The notes beneath the pieces were generated by a model. That model had not been told where the DNA came from. It searched no databases and saw nothing but the letters and a program-made list of their open reading frames with translations. Made by a program: the position numbers and the translations under genes. Shown here in pieces: positions 1-10,831 of a stretch of 64,000 nucleotides of DNA. The stretch's first letter is position 1. Each line of letters opens with the position of its first letter. The DNA comes from Gerris lacustris (taxonomy: Eukaryota > Arthropoda > Insecta > Hemiptera > Gerridae), in assembly GCA_951217055.1 (NCBI GenBank), contig OX578280.1, positions 1,922,001-1,986,000 on the forward strand, in the 5' to 3' direction.

Positions 1-1
1 G

Positions 2-1870
2 GGGATTCGAGCAGACCCGTCGAAAATAAACACAATTAAATCATTTGGTCCACCAAATAATGTGTGCGAAATTCGTCGATTTTTAGGCATGGTTAACTAT
101 TTATTAAAATTCGTACCAAATTTGTCGACCATAACAAAACCATTAAGAGAACTTATAGTTAAAGGAAATGAATGGAGCTGGAACCAACCTCAGATAGAGG
201 CATTTAACAAAGTCAAAGAGCTGATGACAAGAACACCTGTATTGGCCCATTATAATCCAAATTTCGCTACACGAATTAGTGCGGATAGTTCAGGATATGG
301 TCTTGGAGCTGTGTTGGAGCAACAAGATCCAGATAATAGGTGTTGGAAACCGGTGTGCTATGCATCACGTTCACTAACAAAAGCTGAAACCAAGTGGGCA
401 CAAATTGAAAAGGAAGCATTAGCAGTCACTTGGGCATGTCGTAGATTCGACACATTGATCAAAGGGTTAAGTTTTTACCTTCAAACAGACCATAAACCGT
501 TGGTAACCTTATTAGGAGAAAAAGAGTTAAGTGAATTAACGCCGAGGATCCAAAGATTAAGACTATTGTTGATGAATTATAGTTACTCTGTGGTATATGT
601 TCCGGGAAATGAATTTTATGTACCCGATACTTTATCCCGGTCACCAGAAGTGTCAATGGATCCAGAAGAAAAAGAGCTAGATGAGGAAGTTGGAATGTTT
701 ATTGAATACATTAAAGCTAATTTACCAGTTTCTGACGAAGGATTAGCAGAAATTAAAACGGCTCAAGATGAATGTGAAACATCTATAAAATTGAGGCAGT
801 TCGTATTGAAAGGATGGCCTCATGTCTCTAAAATTTCTAAGGAAATGATTTCCTTTTACAAGTGGAAAGATGAGTTGTCTCTAGTTGACAATTTAATCAT
901 GAAAGGTGAAAACTTGTATATCCCTAGATCCCTGAGACACAAACTTGTAGGAGTTATACATGAGGGACATTTAGGTTATAACAAATGTTTACGAAAGGCA
1001 AAGACTGCAGTCTGGTGGCCGGACATGAAATCAGATATAGAGAGATTTATTCAAAATTGTAGGGAGTGTTTAGAGGAAAGGAAAAATCCTGTAGAGCCTA
1101 TGATAGCAAGTGAGTTACCGGATGGTCCATGGCAAAGAGTTGGGGCAGACATACTTACTTTTGAAAGAAAGAACTACTTGTGCATTCAAGATTACTTTTC
1201 CCTATACCCGGAGTTAATTAGCTTAGATAGATTAACTTCGGCTCATGTGATAAGTAGGATAAAAAGTGTTTTTGCTAGGTTCGGCATACCTTCGGAGTTT
1301 CGGTGTGACCAGGGGACTACTTTTGTTAGTGACGAATTTCGTAGATTTGCTAAAAGCTATGGATTTAGAATAGTAACCAGCAGCCCGAGGTATCCGAAAA
1401 GTAACGGTTTTGCGGAAAGTGGTGTAAAGACCATGAAGAATCTGTTAAAGAAAAATAAAAATGGAGACATTTACTTAGGACTTCTCGCATATCGGAGTAC
1501 ACCCTTGGAGAATGGATACAGCCCGGCAGAATTACTAATGGGCAGGCGTCTTCGAACAACATTAGTAACCCCCCAGTCTAAGCTAATACCAAAGTGGCCA
1601 GATTTTAAAGAAGTTGCTGATCGTGACAACGAGAAGAAACTTAGGCAACAAGTTCATTACAATACCCGACATAACACACGGAGTTTGCAACCACTGAAAA
1701 GAGGAGACAGAGTGTGGGTATCTGATATGCACAAGTATGCTACAGTGACAGGGGAAGCAGGACAACCAAGGTCATACTACGTGGAAACGGATGATGGAGC
1801 AGAGCTGCAGAGGAACAGAAGTCACTTAGTCCAGGCAGGAGCTCGTAATTCAAGAGAAAGGGAGATGTGA
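2..1870 (+). CDS. Ty3/gypsy pol polyprotein, 3' part (RT end, RNase H, integrase); 5' end outside window
   Basis: The frame is open from the window edge, so the protein is cut by the window, not necessarily by a mutation. A GTG at 62 is not a real start: about 20 residues upstream continue the RT thumb typical of Ty3/gypsy. Counting residues from position 62: RNase H carries D74 (ADSS), E118, D143 (TDHK) and D189 (PDTLSR). The integrase zinc-binding domain has H300, H303, C333 and C336. The catalytic core has D363, D416 and E452, an exact D,D-35-E. A basic C-terminal domain with GDRVWV (548-553) follows. No stop or frameshift is visible across about 620 codons, so the copy may be young. The stop codon lies just inside the 3' LTR. 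The polyprotein copies the element RNA into DNA and integrates it. The short LTR suggests a mag-like clade, which is inference. Confidence 0.93.
   Translation, partial: GIRADPSKINTIKSFGPPNNVCEIRRFLGMVNYLLKFVPNLSTITKPLRELIVKGNEWSWNQPQIEAFNKVKELMTRTPVLAHYNPNFATRISADSSGYGLGAVLEQQDPDNRCWKPVCYASRSLTKAETKWAQIEKEALAVTWACRRFDTLIKGLSFYLQTDHKPLVTLLGEKELSELTPRIQRLRLLLMNYSYSVVYVPGNEFYVPDTLSRSPEVSMDPEEKELDEEVGMFIEYIKANLPVSDEGLAEIKTAQDECETSIKLRQFVLKGWPHVSKISKEMISFYKWKDELSLVDNLIMKGENLYIPRSLRHKLVGVIHEGHLGYNKCLRKAKTAVWWPDMKSDIERFIQNCRECLEERKNPVEPMIASELPDGPWQRVGADILTFERKNYLCIQDYFSLYPELISLDRLTSAHVISRIKSVFARFGIPSEFRCDQGTTFVSDEFRRFAKSYGFRIVTSSPRYPKSNGFAESGVKTMKNLLKKNKNGDIYLGLLAYRSTPLENGYSPAELLMGRRLRTTLVTPQSKLIPKWPDFKEVADRDNEKKLRQQVHYNTRHNTRSLQPLKRGDRVWVSDMHKYATVTGEAGQPRSYYVETDDGAELQRNRSHLVQAGARNSREREM
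1852..1865 (+). other. Polypurine tract of the Ty3/gypsy element
   Basis: An uninterrupted purine run (AAGAGAAAGGGAGA) directly abuts the TG that opens the proposed 3' LTR. In LTR retrotransposons this tract primes plus-strand DNA synthesis, and its position fixes the LTR boundary. Confidence 0.75.
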
Positions 1871-2004
1871 CATTTAGGGAATTATTAATGTCATGGTTTT
1901 GATAGCTGTCAAAGTTTTGTTATTGAAATAATGTTTTTCTTATAAATATATTAAGTTGAATAATCGTTCTTAAGAGTTGTTTCAATGGCTTCAAAAGCCT
2001 TACA
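1866..2004 (+). repeat. 3' LTR of the Ty3/gypsy element (about 139 bp)
   Basis: The segment begins TGTGACAT immediately after the polypurine tract and ends CCTTACA, giving the expected TG...CA termini. A TATA-like box (TATAAATATA) lies at 1941-1950. The 5' LTR lies outside the window, so the boundaries and target duplication cannot be confirmed by comparison. The next bases are ATTAT. Confidence 0.65.
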
Positions 2005-2639
2005 ATTATATTTGTTAGTTTTTCCATTTCTATACGTGATGCCCCAGATACGCTACATCAACCAAATGGAGTGGCAAGTTGGAGAAAAACAACAACTTTG
2101 TCAAAATATGTTATTTCAATACGTTATTGTCATATGACATAGGTTTAATTGGATGGACCAACTCGAGTATAGAGGGGTGTTACTACTTAGTAGGGCTAAA
2201 AATATTATTTTCAAGTTCTAACCTTCTTCTGCCCAATGAAACAGCTTCTTTAGAAGATCAATATTATCCAAATACATTTCCGTAACAAGGATTCAAATGA
2301 TAACAAACTAATTCATTCGAGTAAACCTAAAACGGCAAACATTTCTTAATTTTTTTACAAAATGGTCTGGTAAACTTTGACGATACCTAGAAAGGTTGGA
2401 GGCGCCGTTGTGTGAGCCACGTTGTAGTAAACAGAGGGTAAATGCCAAACCGCACAGTAGTGTATGTCGGGTCTAGTTTCTAACAGAAAATTATCTGGTT
2501 TAAAAGTATGACACAGCCCCGTTTAAAAACAAATCGGTCCAAGACAACTCAGACTAGTTTTCTCATATAATCTTGCGGTTCCACATCCCAGAAAACTTTT
2601 GTTATCGTTTTTTTAAAAAAAAAAACAATCAGATTTATT
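2005..2639. other. No gene seen; short family IX scrap
   Basis: No convincing coding sequence. At about 2531-2570 there is a short stretch matching the start of the family IX repeat found at 10018 and 35489. The rest is unassigned AT-rich sequence. Confidence 0.5.
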
Positions 2640-3430
2640 GGAACGAAGTTCCATATGGCACGTTCTGGAGCCCGGGATTGAATCCGAAAAAAACGTCCAA
2701 AATCACCGTCACAAAATATCCGTCCCGAAATTGACCGATGACGATAACTTGAGTAAAAGATGACCGAGTTAGTTGAAATTTGGTACACATGTTCATATTA
2801 CCAATGCCCAGGACAGGTTCGTTGGACAATGTTATCCGCCCAAGCGTTCACGCTCAACGCTCACGTAAACGTAAGCTTCAAATTTAAAATGGAATTTTAG
2901 GACGGGAAAAAATTCTAAATTCATCTATTTAATTAGACAAACAACTTTTATAATTTTTTTTTTTTTAGTAAAACAAACACAGACACTGCTATAAAGTGAT
3001 AAAGATCGCTAAATTTATTAAAGCGGACCTAAACGTTTAAAATAATGAAAACAACGTTTTTACCGATATCTTACGTTCTAACGTAACGATTTTAATAAAA
3101 CTTCTTACACATCGCCCTAAGTACAATTGAAACAGGCATGTAAAATTTCAACCTGATACAAGCAGAAGTTTTTTAGTGTTGGTGATTTATATTTTATATT
3201 ATAATATTTTAATTTGAGTAATTCACCGACGGAGTCTCGTGGGACAGTTCTTTTCTTCTCTACCACCATCTGCTTCATCTATAAACTAATCAAAATTAAC
3301 TTTTTTCTCAATTTACAATACATAATTTATTGTAAGACGCACTTTTCAAAGGTAATAACAAGTTTTTCTTTTAATTTTGCCTTAACTAAGGAACTTCGTT
3401 CCTGGGTGTTCCACGAAACCACAAGTATTT
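2640..3430 (+). mobile_element. Family I Helentron/HINE-like element, copy a
   Basis: It opens with GGAACGAAGTTCC, a GAA-triloop hairpin, followed by a conserved leader (ATGGCACGTTCTGGAGCCCG). It closes with the matching subterminal repeat at 3390-3402 and a decayed terminal hairpin before a T-run. Other copies are at 17394, 30724, 53182 and 58633. There is no coding capacity, so it is presumed non-autonomous. Part of the 3' half is deleted relative to the copy at 58633. Confidence 0.65.
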
Positions 3431-3589
3431 TTTTTTTTTTTTTTATCTATATCTCGAAAATTAGATTTTTCCCGGGAAACAGCTTATATCATGAGATTCG
3501 TAATTATATGGAGACTACATTTATCTTTAAGAATTTGTTTTAAGTTATTAGCCACTTTATCAGCATGTACAGCTTTTATTGTTTTGGGG

Positions 3590-3718
3590 TGGTAAAGAAG
3601 AAGAATTCTTCAGAATTATGAGACAACGAATACAAGTACGTAAAGAATCACTTTCTACGCATCTAAATAGAGATACAATGTTTATATTTCGTATTAATCG
3701 TAGATAAAAGATTTTTCT
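3590..3718 (-). mobile_element. Family VII fragment (copy e)
   Basis: It starts inside the conserved GGTAAAGAAG...GAATTCTTCAG hairpin arm and runs through the family VII leader to the terminal motif at 3718 (ATTAATCGTAGATAAA). The other half is missing. The orientation matches copy b at 16022. Confidence 0.65.
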
Positions 3719-4435
3719 TTACAGCTAGGAGTAATGAAAAGATTTTTTAAGTCCACGTAATGAAAAAATGGATTTTAGCTATGTTTTTTAGGCTCTAAAG
3801 TTACTATTTCACAGCCTACTATGGAAAAAATATTTTTTTTAATATCCAACATGGAATTGCACGTATTGTTTTCTTATTTTTAAAAATATAATTTAAGATT
3901 TTTTTTTCTCTTTCAGATTGTTATACAATTTATATTCGCATGGGGAAAAAAAATGTTGACTAGGTACAGAAATAGAATTGGTAATGATGTAGCACAACTA
4001 GAACGAAATATCGTATGTTATATATGACTGTTAGCGTGCAATATAAAAGTAATGAAAAGCCGTAGAAATAAATGTAACGGGAGCTTGATGGCGTCTAACC
4101 TGCCCTAGACACGACACGCCAGACCATAGCTCACTCCACAATGCCCTGTCACTTATCCTTTATATTTCTCCCAGAACAAAAGTTACAAACCAACTTACAA
4201 AGAGGTTAATAAACTCGCTAGATATTTATTATTTTTGATCATAAAGTGGCATGATGCTGGTGTTAATTCTACTTTATTTGTCTTTCTTTTATTGTAAAAA
4301 ATAACTAACTGTTAACAATTTTGCTTTTAATATTTATCCGTAGATAATATTTGTTTATTTTCTAGTCCAGTCAAATGGTAGTTTGAAGTGGAAAGTTCTG
4401 GTGTAATTGTTGTTAGTGGCTTACTTTATGTTTAT
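3719..4435. other. No gene seen
   Basis: AT-rich unassigned sequence with a slightly GC-richer pocket near 4080-4150. No ORF, RNA gene or repeat family could be supported. Confidence 0.5.
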
Positions 4436-4995
4436 TGAGATGCTGAACATGAATCTGAAGTTGTCCAACAAAATTTCCCTCGGCAAATATGAGAAATCAT
4501 CGAAAAACTCCAAAAAAATGTTTTTTTATTGGTTTTCAGCTTATAACTTGCAAAGCAATCTACTCACGCAAAAAGTGATCTAGTAGTAAAATAAAAAAGA
4601 GAAAATAATCTACAATTTATGTCTGAAACATTTATTTGTACGTCGTATGGTTTTCACGCAAATGGGAGTTGAAATATTGGGAAGAGGTGGCGGGTGGAGG
4701 GCACAGGCTGAAGGGTAAACGGTTGGTGGCCAGACTGCGCTGGCAGTTAATTTTATGTTTTTGGGTGTGCTGAATACAAATCTAAAGCTGTCCAACAAAA
4801 ATATGAGAAATCATCATAAAACCACTTTTTATTTATATTTGTTTTAGTGGATTTCGCCTTATATCTTACAAAGCAAGCTATTTACGCAAAAAGTGGAAGA
4901 GTAGTAAAATAAAGAGGAGAAAATAACCTACAAATTATTTCTTTACCATTTTTTTTGTAAGTGGAATGGTTTCTATGCAAAAGAGGGGTTGAAAT
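4436..4995 (+). repeat. Imperfect tandem duplication (period about 327 bp)
   Basis: Two diverged copies share the same order of blocks: GCTGAA..A.GAATCT at 4441 and 4768, then GAGAAATCATC, then ACGCAAAAAGTG, then TAGTAAAATAAA. The second copy ends near the breakpoint of the retrotransposon fragment at 5098. Function unknown. Confidence 0.6.
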
Positions 4996-5097
4996 AACCG
5001 GGAAATCAGTAATTTTTGAAAAACAACAAGGTAACACCATTTATATTTATTCTTTATTTCATGTAGGTAAACATTGTTATTGGATATTCCAATAAAC

Positions 5098-5343
5098 CTA
5101 TATTTCAACCCCTCTTACCTGCTGAAGAACGTCGCCGTCAAGCGATGACACAACGTAATGAAACTTCGTCAGATCCCCTGTTATTCTTGCGATGGCGAAG
5201 GACGATTCTGCTTGCGTGAACCAAAGGTGTGGTTTGGCCCGAAAGAACGGCGGTAATTTAACTCCGATTCGCGCGATGTCGGGATGAGTAACGGACGCGA
5301 ACTGAGCTAAGTCCTTTTGTTCTTCACTAGTTGTGTCTTGCAT
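5098..5343 (-). pseudogene. Truncated gag of an LTR retrotransposon (N-terminal 81 aa)
   Basis: The ORF starts at an ATG 5 nt downstream of the primer-binding site, which supports this start. The text KLPPFF..KP..WF.QAE..FA...IT.D.TKF.YVV resembles the conserved N-terminal region of Ty3/gypsy gag proteins from arthropods. The similarity ends at QQVRG, and the last residues read into unrelated sequence, so gag is cut off by a deletion or insertion near 5105. No capsid C-terminus, zinc knuckle or pol follows. Gag would form the cytoplasmic virus-like particle. This copy cannot. Confidence 0.8.
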
Positions 5344-5347
5344 ATTT

Positions 5348-5366
5348 GATCACGTCGAGGTCACCA
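5348..5366 (-). promoter_or_regulatory. Primer-binding site matching tRNA-Trp
   Basis: On the minus strand this reads TGGTGACCTCGACGTGATC. It differs at one base from the tRNA-Trp primer site known from avian retroviruses (TGGTGACCCCGACGTGAT). It lies between the proposed LTR and the gag start, exactly where minus-strand DNA synthesis would be primed. Confidence 0.8.
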
Positions 5367-5368
5367 AT

Positions 5369-5510
5369 TGTAAGGTTTCTTAGCCTACAAATAATTAATA
5401 CGCAACGTACCAACGATGCAAGAGCAACTCACTTATATTTTTTATCTCAATATTTACAATTGTTTTTTTATTTATTTATTTACTTGTCAAAGTGACATTG
5501 TGTCACTACA
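5369..5510 (-). repeat. 5' LTR of the truncated retrotransposon (about 142 bp)
   Basis: On the minus strand it runs TGTAGTGACA...ACCTTACA and ends two bases before the primer-binding site. The size is close to the LTR at 1866 and both end CCTTACA, but the rest differs, so these are different families. A TATAAG-like box is present. The partner 3' LTR was not found in the window. Confidence 0.65.
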
Positions 5511-5561
5511 TTATTATATAGCACGGGAAACTTCTCAACTTCCTTCAAGAATTTTAAATTA

Positions 5562-6203
5562 ATAGTTATTTATGCACCTAGGGAGTAAAGTAAGCCATTA
5601 TTCCCTGACCGAAAAAGTTGGTTCTTGAGGCGAAGCCGAAGGAACCCCCTAAATCCCAAGGCGAAGACGAGGAAATTATAGTTTTTAATTCCTGTGGCGC
5701 AGCCGAGGGAATAACGAATAACACTAATTAGCTCCCGAGGCGCAGCGAGGGAGATAATTATCGCGAGGGGAATAATGGCACTTTACTCACGAGGTACATA
5801 CAATATTTTATCTCCAGTAGAGAGAAAATACACATTTTCATCCATTGCACAGTTTTTATTTATTATTGTAATAAATAATAATTATTAGCACTTTTAATAG
5901 CAGATATAAGAGATTCAATATTAAAAAAAAAAAAAAAGAATTGGAATTAAACTCAAATAGAAGGTTATTTAGATGTAGGTTATAATCAAGGTCGAAAAAG
6001 CAGTGTCGCCAACCTGATTTCAACAACTTCATTACATTAGCCATTCATTTTCTACTATTTATAAATAATTAAGTTGGAAAACCTTACTTTTTTGCCCTAC
6101 TTGTACTTTTTCTCCCTACTTTTGAGTTCAGGGAAGAAAAGACTTACTTTAGTCTCTCTAAACTAATCCAAAATCTTAACTTTTTCTCCCTAATGGAGAT
6201 AAA
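5562..6203 (+). mobile_element. Family IV composite hairpin/MITE element, copy a
   Basis: The first half (to about 5805) is bounded by inverted copies of ATGCACCTAGGGAGTAAAG and contains several GC-rich hairpins around GGCGAAGCC or GGCGCAGCC. The second half is bounded by TTTTATCTCCAGTAG and its inverse (here CTAATGGAGATAAA). The two halves always occur together (copies at 21931, 28778, 32094 and 61441). In this copy several hairpin arms have decayed. Confidence 0.7.
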
Positions 6204-6944
6204 CACATGTTCACTCATTGCAAGATGTAGTTAAACAAGCCACGTTTGGTAGGAAACTGAGAGACTAGGCGACCATCATGCAGAGTCACATGCTTTCCGA
6301 GTCGCATAGTCTCTGAGTCGCCGGTACAGGAGTACCCCCGCCTGAGTAGCGCCACCTAATTATCCAAGATGTATGGGGATACCATGGGTATAGTTCGGCA
6401 TGAGCATTCAATATGCATGACGTGTCTGAAGCCTTAGTTAGCTTGTCTAACTTCACCCACACTTTGCTTGTTTAAAATGTACTCTCTCTACGGGTTAACC
6501 ACACCTGCGGCATCTTAAATCTATAATCAACTTGAATAAAAACAATTTTATTTAATAAAATATAAAAGGTCAAAGGTTAAAACAAGTGTTTTGTTATCTT
6601 AAATTTCTTTCTCTCGATTTGATTTTGATTTTTGTCGGTACGAAACGATACCAGATTTAATGGAGGAAACATTTCTATAATATCTCTATTTTCTTTTTTT
6701 TTCCAAGCAACTGGATTAAACACACGGCTTTGTATTTGTAAAATAAATAGTTATTAATGGATGTACGTTATTATTTTTCTCGAAGAGAAAAGACCTTACC
6801 CATGACAATGGCGCACCACAATAAAACCTACATTACATGGGTATGTAATGTAGGTTATGGTATAACATAGTTTCAAATCTTTTGCACTTCTAACATGCAT
6901 TAATAACATTAATGGTAATATTAACAAACTATAATTCATGGACA
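6204..6944. other. No gene; two simple inverted repeats
   Basis: 6260-6273 and 6301-6314 form a 14-bp stem with one mismatch and a 27-nt loop. 6825-6838 and 6843-6856 form a perfect 14-bp stem (AACCTACATTACAT) with a 4-nt loop. The rest is unassigned. Confidence 0.6.
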
Positions 6945-7180
6945 ATAGATATTTATGTAACTAGGCAGCAAAATGGAATTTTACTGACGAGTGATTAGAT
7001 TAGCCTCCGAGCCGAAGGCGAGGACAGGCTATGATAATTAACTGCCGAGGCGTAGCCGAGGCAGGTAATTTACCTATTTGACTGCCGAGGCGAAGCCGAG
7101 GCAGGCAATGAATTAACGAGGCAGAAATGTTTCCTTTGCTGCCTTGTTGCATACAATATTTTATCTACTTGCGGCAGAAA
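6945..7180 (+). mobile_element. Distant relative of family IV
   Basis: The same plan as family IV with different sequence: inverted ends ATGTAACTAGGCAGCAAA and TTTGCTGCCTTGTTGCAT around several CTGCC...GGCAG hairpins. Two of these have cores GGCGTAGCC and GGCGAAGCC. The end passes into ATACAATATTTTATCT, as in family IV. Confidence 0.6.
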
Positions 7181-7778
7181 AATGAAGCTGCTAAAATGTT
7201 ATCTTTATTAATATAACATTAGTTAATAACTATGTGTCATATTAATAAAGACAATAACATATGTATTAACTAAAATTAATGTTCAAATAAGAAACTTGGG
7301 AATAATAACAATAAGTGAAAAGCAAACTGAATCTAAAACAACAAAACACACGTTTATAACACACATAACTTCTGAATGAATAATGCACGCAATATAAAAT
7401 ATTTATTTATATTTTTACTAAAAAATTAATAAAAGTGTTAAAGATATCTTCTATTGCTTAAAAGAAAAGAAGTAACTAGGATACATCAAGAAAAGTAGCT
7501 AGTCTAATCTAGAATGACTTCAATAATAAAAAGAATATGGATGTTCAATGTTTACATGATGCTACAGAATAGCCAGTGATTCTACTATTTTTTTAATTAA
7601 AGATCTACTAATCATTGAACTTATTTAACAGAATTAACAAATATAAACATATTATTAAAACGTTTATTTATTAATTATTACTTGTTCAACTATAATATAT
7701 AATGTTATAAGATAGAGATAATAGTATAAACTGTTCTTGCCAAAATAAGAGGTTATGACACGCAGTGGTAAACACTGT

Positions 7779-7830
7779 TACTTTCTCTGCCTAGGCAGGG
7801 AAATATTTCCCTGCCTAGGCAGAGAAAGTA
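7779..7830. repeat. 52-bp perfect palindrome
   Basis: The sequence equals its own reverse complement across 52 bases with no spacer, centred at 7804/7805. The motif CTGCCTAGGCAG occurs in each arm. It resembles the GGCAG arms of the element at 6945. It may be the paired ends of a lost or head-to-head element. Confidence 0.9.
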
Positions 7831-7917
7831 TTTTCCTGACTGTTTTAACTACTTTCCTGCCTGTTTTTAATATTTTAATGACAAATCAGGGAAATAGTAC
7901 TTTCCAGCCTAAAAACA

Positions 7918-8110
7918 GTTAGGGGGTGGTAGGGTTCGTGGTAGGGGGTACCACCCCCCAATTTGGAGCTACAGTTCATTCCTCAATTTCTCCTCGGGAT
8001 ATGATTTTTCTGAACATGTATGCCAAATTTCGTCAAAATCAGCCCAGTAGTTTACTCCAGGCGTCTGCACAAACAGATGACAGACAAACATATTTCTAAA
8101 ACCACTTTTT
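7918..8110 (+). repeat. Dispersed repeat shared with 35805-35975
   Basis: Conserved text includes TGGAGCT, TTTCTCCTCGGGATATGAT, TGAACATGTATGCCAAATTTCGTC and CCAGGCGTCTGCACA. The GCCAAATTTCGTCAAAATC type of motif followed by ACAGAC is common in insect dispersed repeats. No coding capacity. Confidence 0.5.
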
Positions 8111-9765
8111 TGGACTCAGGAGACCTCAAAGAAGTTCTTTTTTTATTAACTTTTTATTTTTTCATAATTTAAAAAATATAATGAAAGCAAGGAAATGTCA
8201 CTTTCTTTCGAGGATTAGCACATATTTAGATCTTTAGTAATAAAATACTTTAAATACATTTATCAATAAAAATTATGGCAAACATGAATAACTAAATGAA
8301 ACTTATGATAAGTTCATTTAGGATTCAAAGCCATTACAGGAGAAATTGCCGGGCCAAGTTTATAATTTAAGAATTACAAAGACGAATTAAGGTAGATCGA
8401 TATGGTGTGACTTTATAAATATTAAATATAGAAGGCAAATAATTGCCTGACTTTAGAATATGAAATGCTTTGTCCTTGACCTTAACCGATTAATTGAAAT
8501 TGTTCCATTTGCAGAGTCTGGTTGTACTAATTCACGCACAGACACTTGCCTCAAACATTTTACCTTTGTATTGACATTTTCTATACAAAACCTAATGAGA
8601 TTCCTAATTTAACAAGCAATCCATTAATTTACCGTAATTTTTTACTTAAGCACCTCCTATATCCCTTTGTCCTTGTAGTAATTTAGAAAATATTGAAAAT
8701 ACTTCTTGCATACGAGTCCGCAAGACAGTGAGACATTTTTATGTTTTCGCTCTGCGTAAGCTACCGACATAAAATGAAATATAATCGGTAATTTATTCAA
8801 GTAATTGATAAAAGTAGATGGAAGATAATTTTTATTCTTATCTCCACACCGGCACTGCCGCGGCTTGATTACAAACGACTGAATTCAAAGGCGCCTGCCC
8901 GCCTTCATACTAGGTAGGCCGAGAGGGCTGAGAGTTGATGGCAACCTCCTGTACTTGCCTAACTCTCTGCTCACGTATAAATCTTTTCAACTTTCTTCGG
9001 CCCTACGAAGCGCGGTAGGGGAAGGCACTACAGCTGGAGAATGAATTACAGACCTCCTATATCATTCTAACTCCCTGTTATACTTTTCTGAGTTTTTAAG
9101 CTAAAAAGTAACGTAACGTTTTTTACTTATGTTCCATAGCCTAAACATAAAAATGTAAAAAAGAATAATATACAGAGCAGTATATATTCCTTAGTCAAAA
9201 TTACTATTAATAAAGGAATATTTAATCCAATGTACCTTGGGACAAAGGAATATCACACTTGTGTATAAATAAATAAATGTGATAATATCCCTTAACTCAC
9301 AGTTGCCTATTTACTAGAGATCGAAATAGACCTAGGTGTAAACCCTTGGGTGTAGACTACGTAATGGCATTCTGACTGTAGCACATCTACTGACAGATTG
9401 TCTAGAGCTAGAACAACTTGCAACATACCTGACTTAATAGCAAACATCTTGGCTTTTATTTCTAAATATGTACTATATTTAAAGGATGCTGACTTATTCA
9501 TTGGAATTAAAATAACTTGGTTTTTTTCTTAACCACGTGCTAAGTATCAACTTATTTGTAATTCTATTTCATACAATAATGTAATTAAGTTAATATCTAA
9601 TGTAAAATTTTAAAGTTTTGTTAAGAGTGTATTTAACCACGTCGTTCAACATCAACACCCACAAATTTAAATAAATAAAATATAAGTACCTTTAAATTTG
9701 AGGAACTGGTTGCGGGGTGACAACCGGAAAAATTTACTAATTCAAATGCATTTAGAGAATTTGTC
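8111..9765. other. No gene seen
   Basis: Mostly AT-rich unassigned sequence. A GC-richer pocket at about 8850-9030 has no ORF or RNA structure that I can recognise. The 64-codon ORF at 9307-9501 has no recognisable motif. Confidence 0.5.
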
Positions 9766-9798
<33 letters not shown>

Positions 9799-9808
9799 CA
9801 TTATTATT
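9766..9808 (+). repeat. (TTA)n microsatellite
   Basis: About 14 TTA/ATT units with one interruption (ATC). Confidence 0.95.
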
Positions 9809-10017
9809 GAGGTGAGGAGATTGACAAACATGGAAACTACGATTTCTTTCGGAATAAAGCCGGAAAAGAAAATGTTGATTCCAGATCAAATCTGTCAAAT
9901 CAAACTAAAAAACTCTATTCACGTCTCCAACCTACATATTGGTAAGGGTGACACCGTATTAACAGAATCGCTTTTATAACGTACTTTAAACTCGGATACA
10001 TTTTACGCACTTCAAAT

Positions 10018-10375
10018 GAATCGGTCCAAAACAACTCAGACAAACTTTCTCATATACGAGTTCATAATTACTTAGCCCAGTGTTTTCCATTTATTAGTTT
10101 TCGCGTTTTCGTGGGTACATTTAGTTATATTATTAAAAATGCTATCACAATTTATCATAAAAATAATTTCTCCTCGGTGGGAAATCGAACCTAGGATCTC
10201 TCCATCCGCTTTTAGAGCTATTTTCTCAGGAACTAGATTTTTCCCGGGAAAACTGCTTATATCGTTAGATTCTTATTTAAATGGACTACATTTTACAATT
10301 TTTTTATCAAAATCGTCGGAACTGTTATTAAGAATTTTTTTTTTACTTTTTTCAGTGTTTTTGTGAGGTTTCAAA
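10018..10375 (+). repeat. Family IX repeat with tRNA-like B-box, copy a
   Basis: Matches 35489-35800 (GAGTTCATAATTA, CAGTGTTTTCCATTTATTAG, AAATGGACTACATTTTACAA, CAAAATCGTCGGAAC). On the minus strand the central part reads CCTAGGTTCGATTTCCCACC, which contains a B-box like that of a tRNA T-arm. This suggests a tRNA-derived SINE component, but no A-box is visible. Confidence 0.5.
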
Positions 10376-10831
10376 AAACACTTTTACAATTAATTATATT
10401 GATTATAGTTTAGTGTACATATTATTAATATTTTTAACGCTTATCAATTCTGAAAGGAGTCACTCATTATTAAGAAGGATCCCTCCAATGAGTTTGAAGT
10501 TGTTTTTACTATTTCACTCTAAACTAAATCCAAGTAGATTAAAGTTATGTAGGTGTATTATGTAATTCTTTACTTAGTATAAAATGAAGTTTGTAAAATA
10601 GGCAGGTGGTTTCGGCTGCGCGGCCTCTATTTTCGGCGTGAAAGGAGTTCGAAATGGAACCCTAACAAGAGAGAATGTGCTGTGTGGCAGCGATTTATTA
10701 CTCTACTAAAAAAAGCTAACCCCTACGCAGGTTTTCTTACAGCTCTACACTGTTTGCATAGTACAAGCTCTCTCAGGCTAGCCTACATTCTCTATATCCA
10801 TTTATTTAAGAGTAAAAATATATAAAATATG
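10376..10831. other. No gene seen
   Basis: Unassigned; contains a GC-richer stretch at 10600-10790 without a recognisable ORF. Confidence 0.45.
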
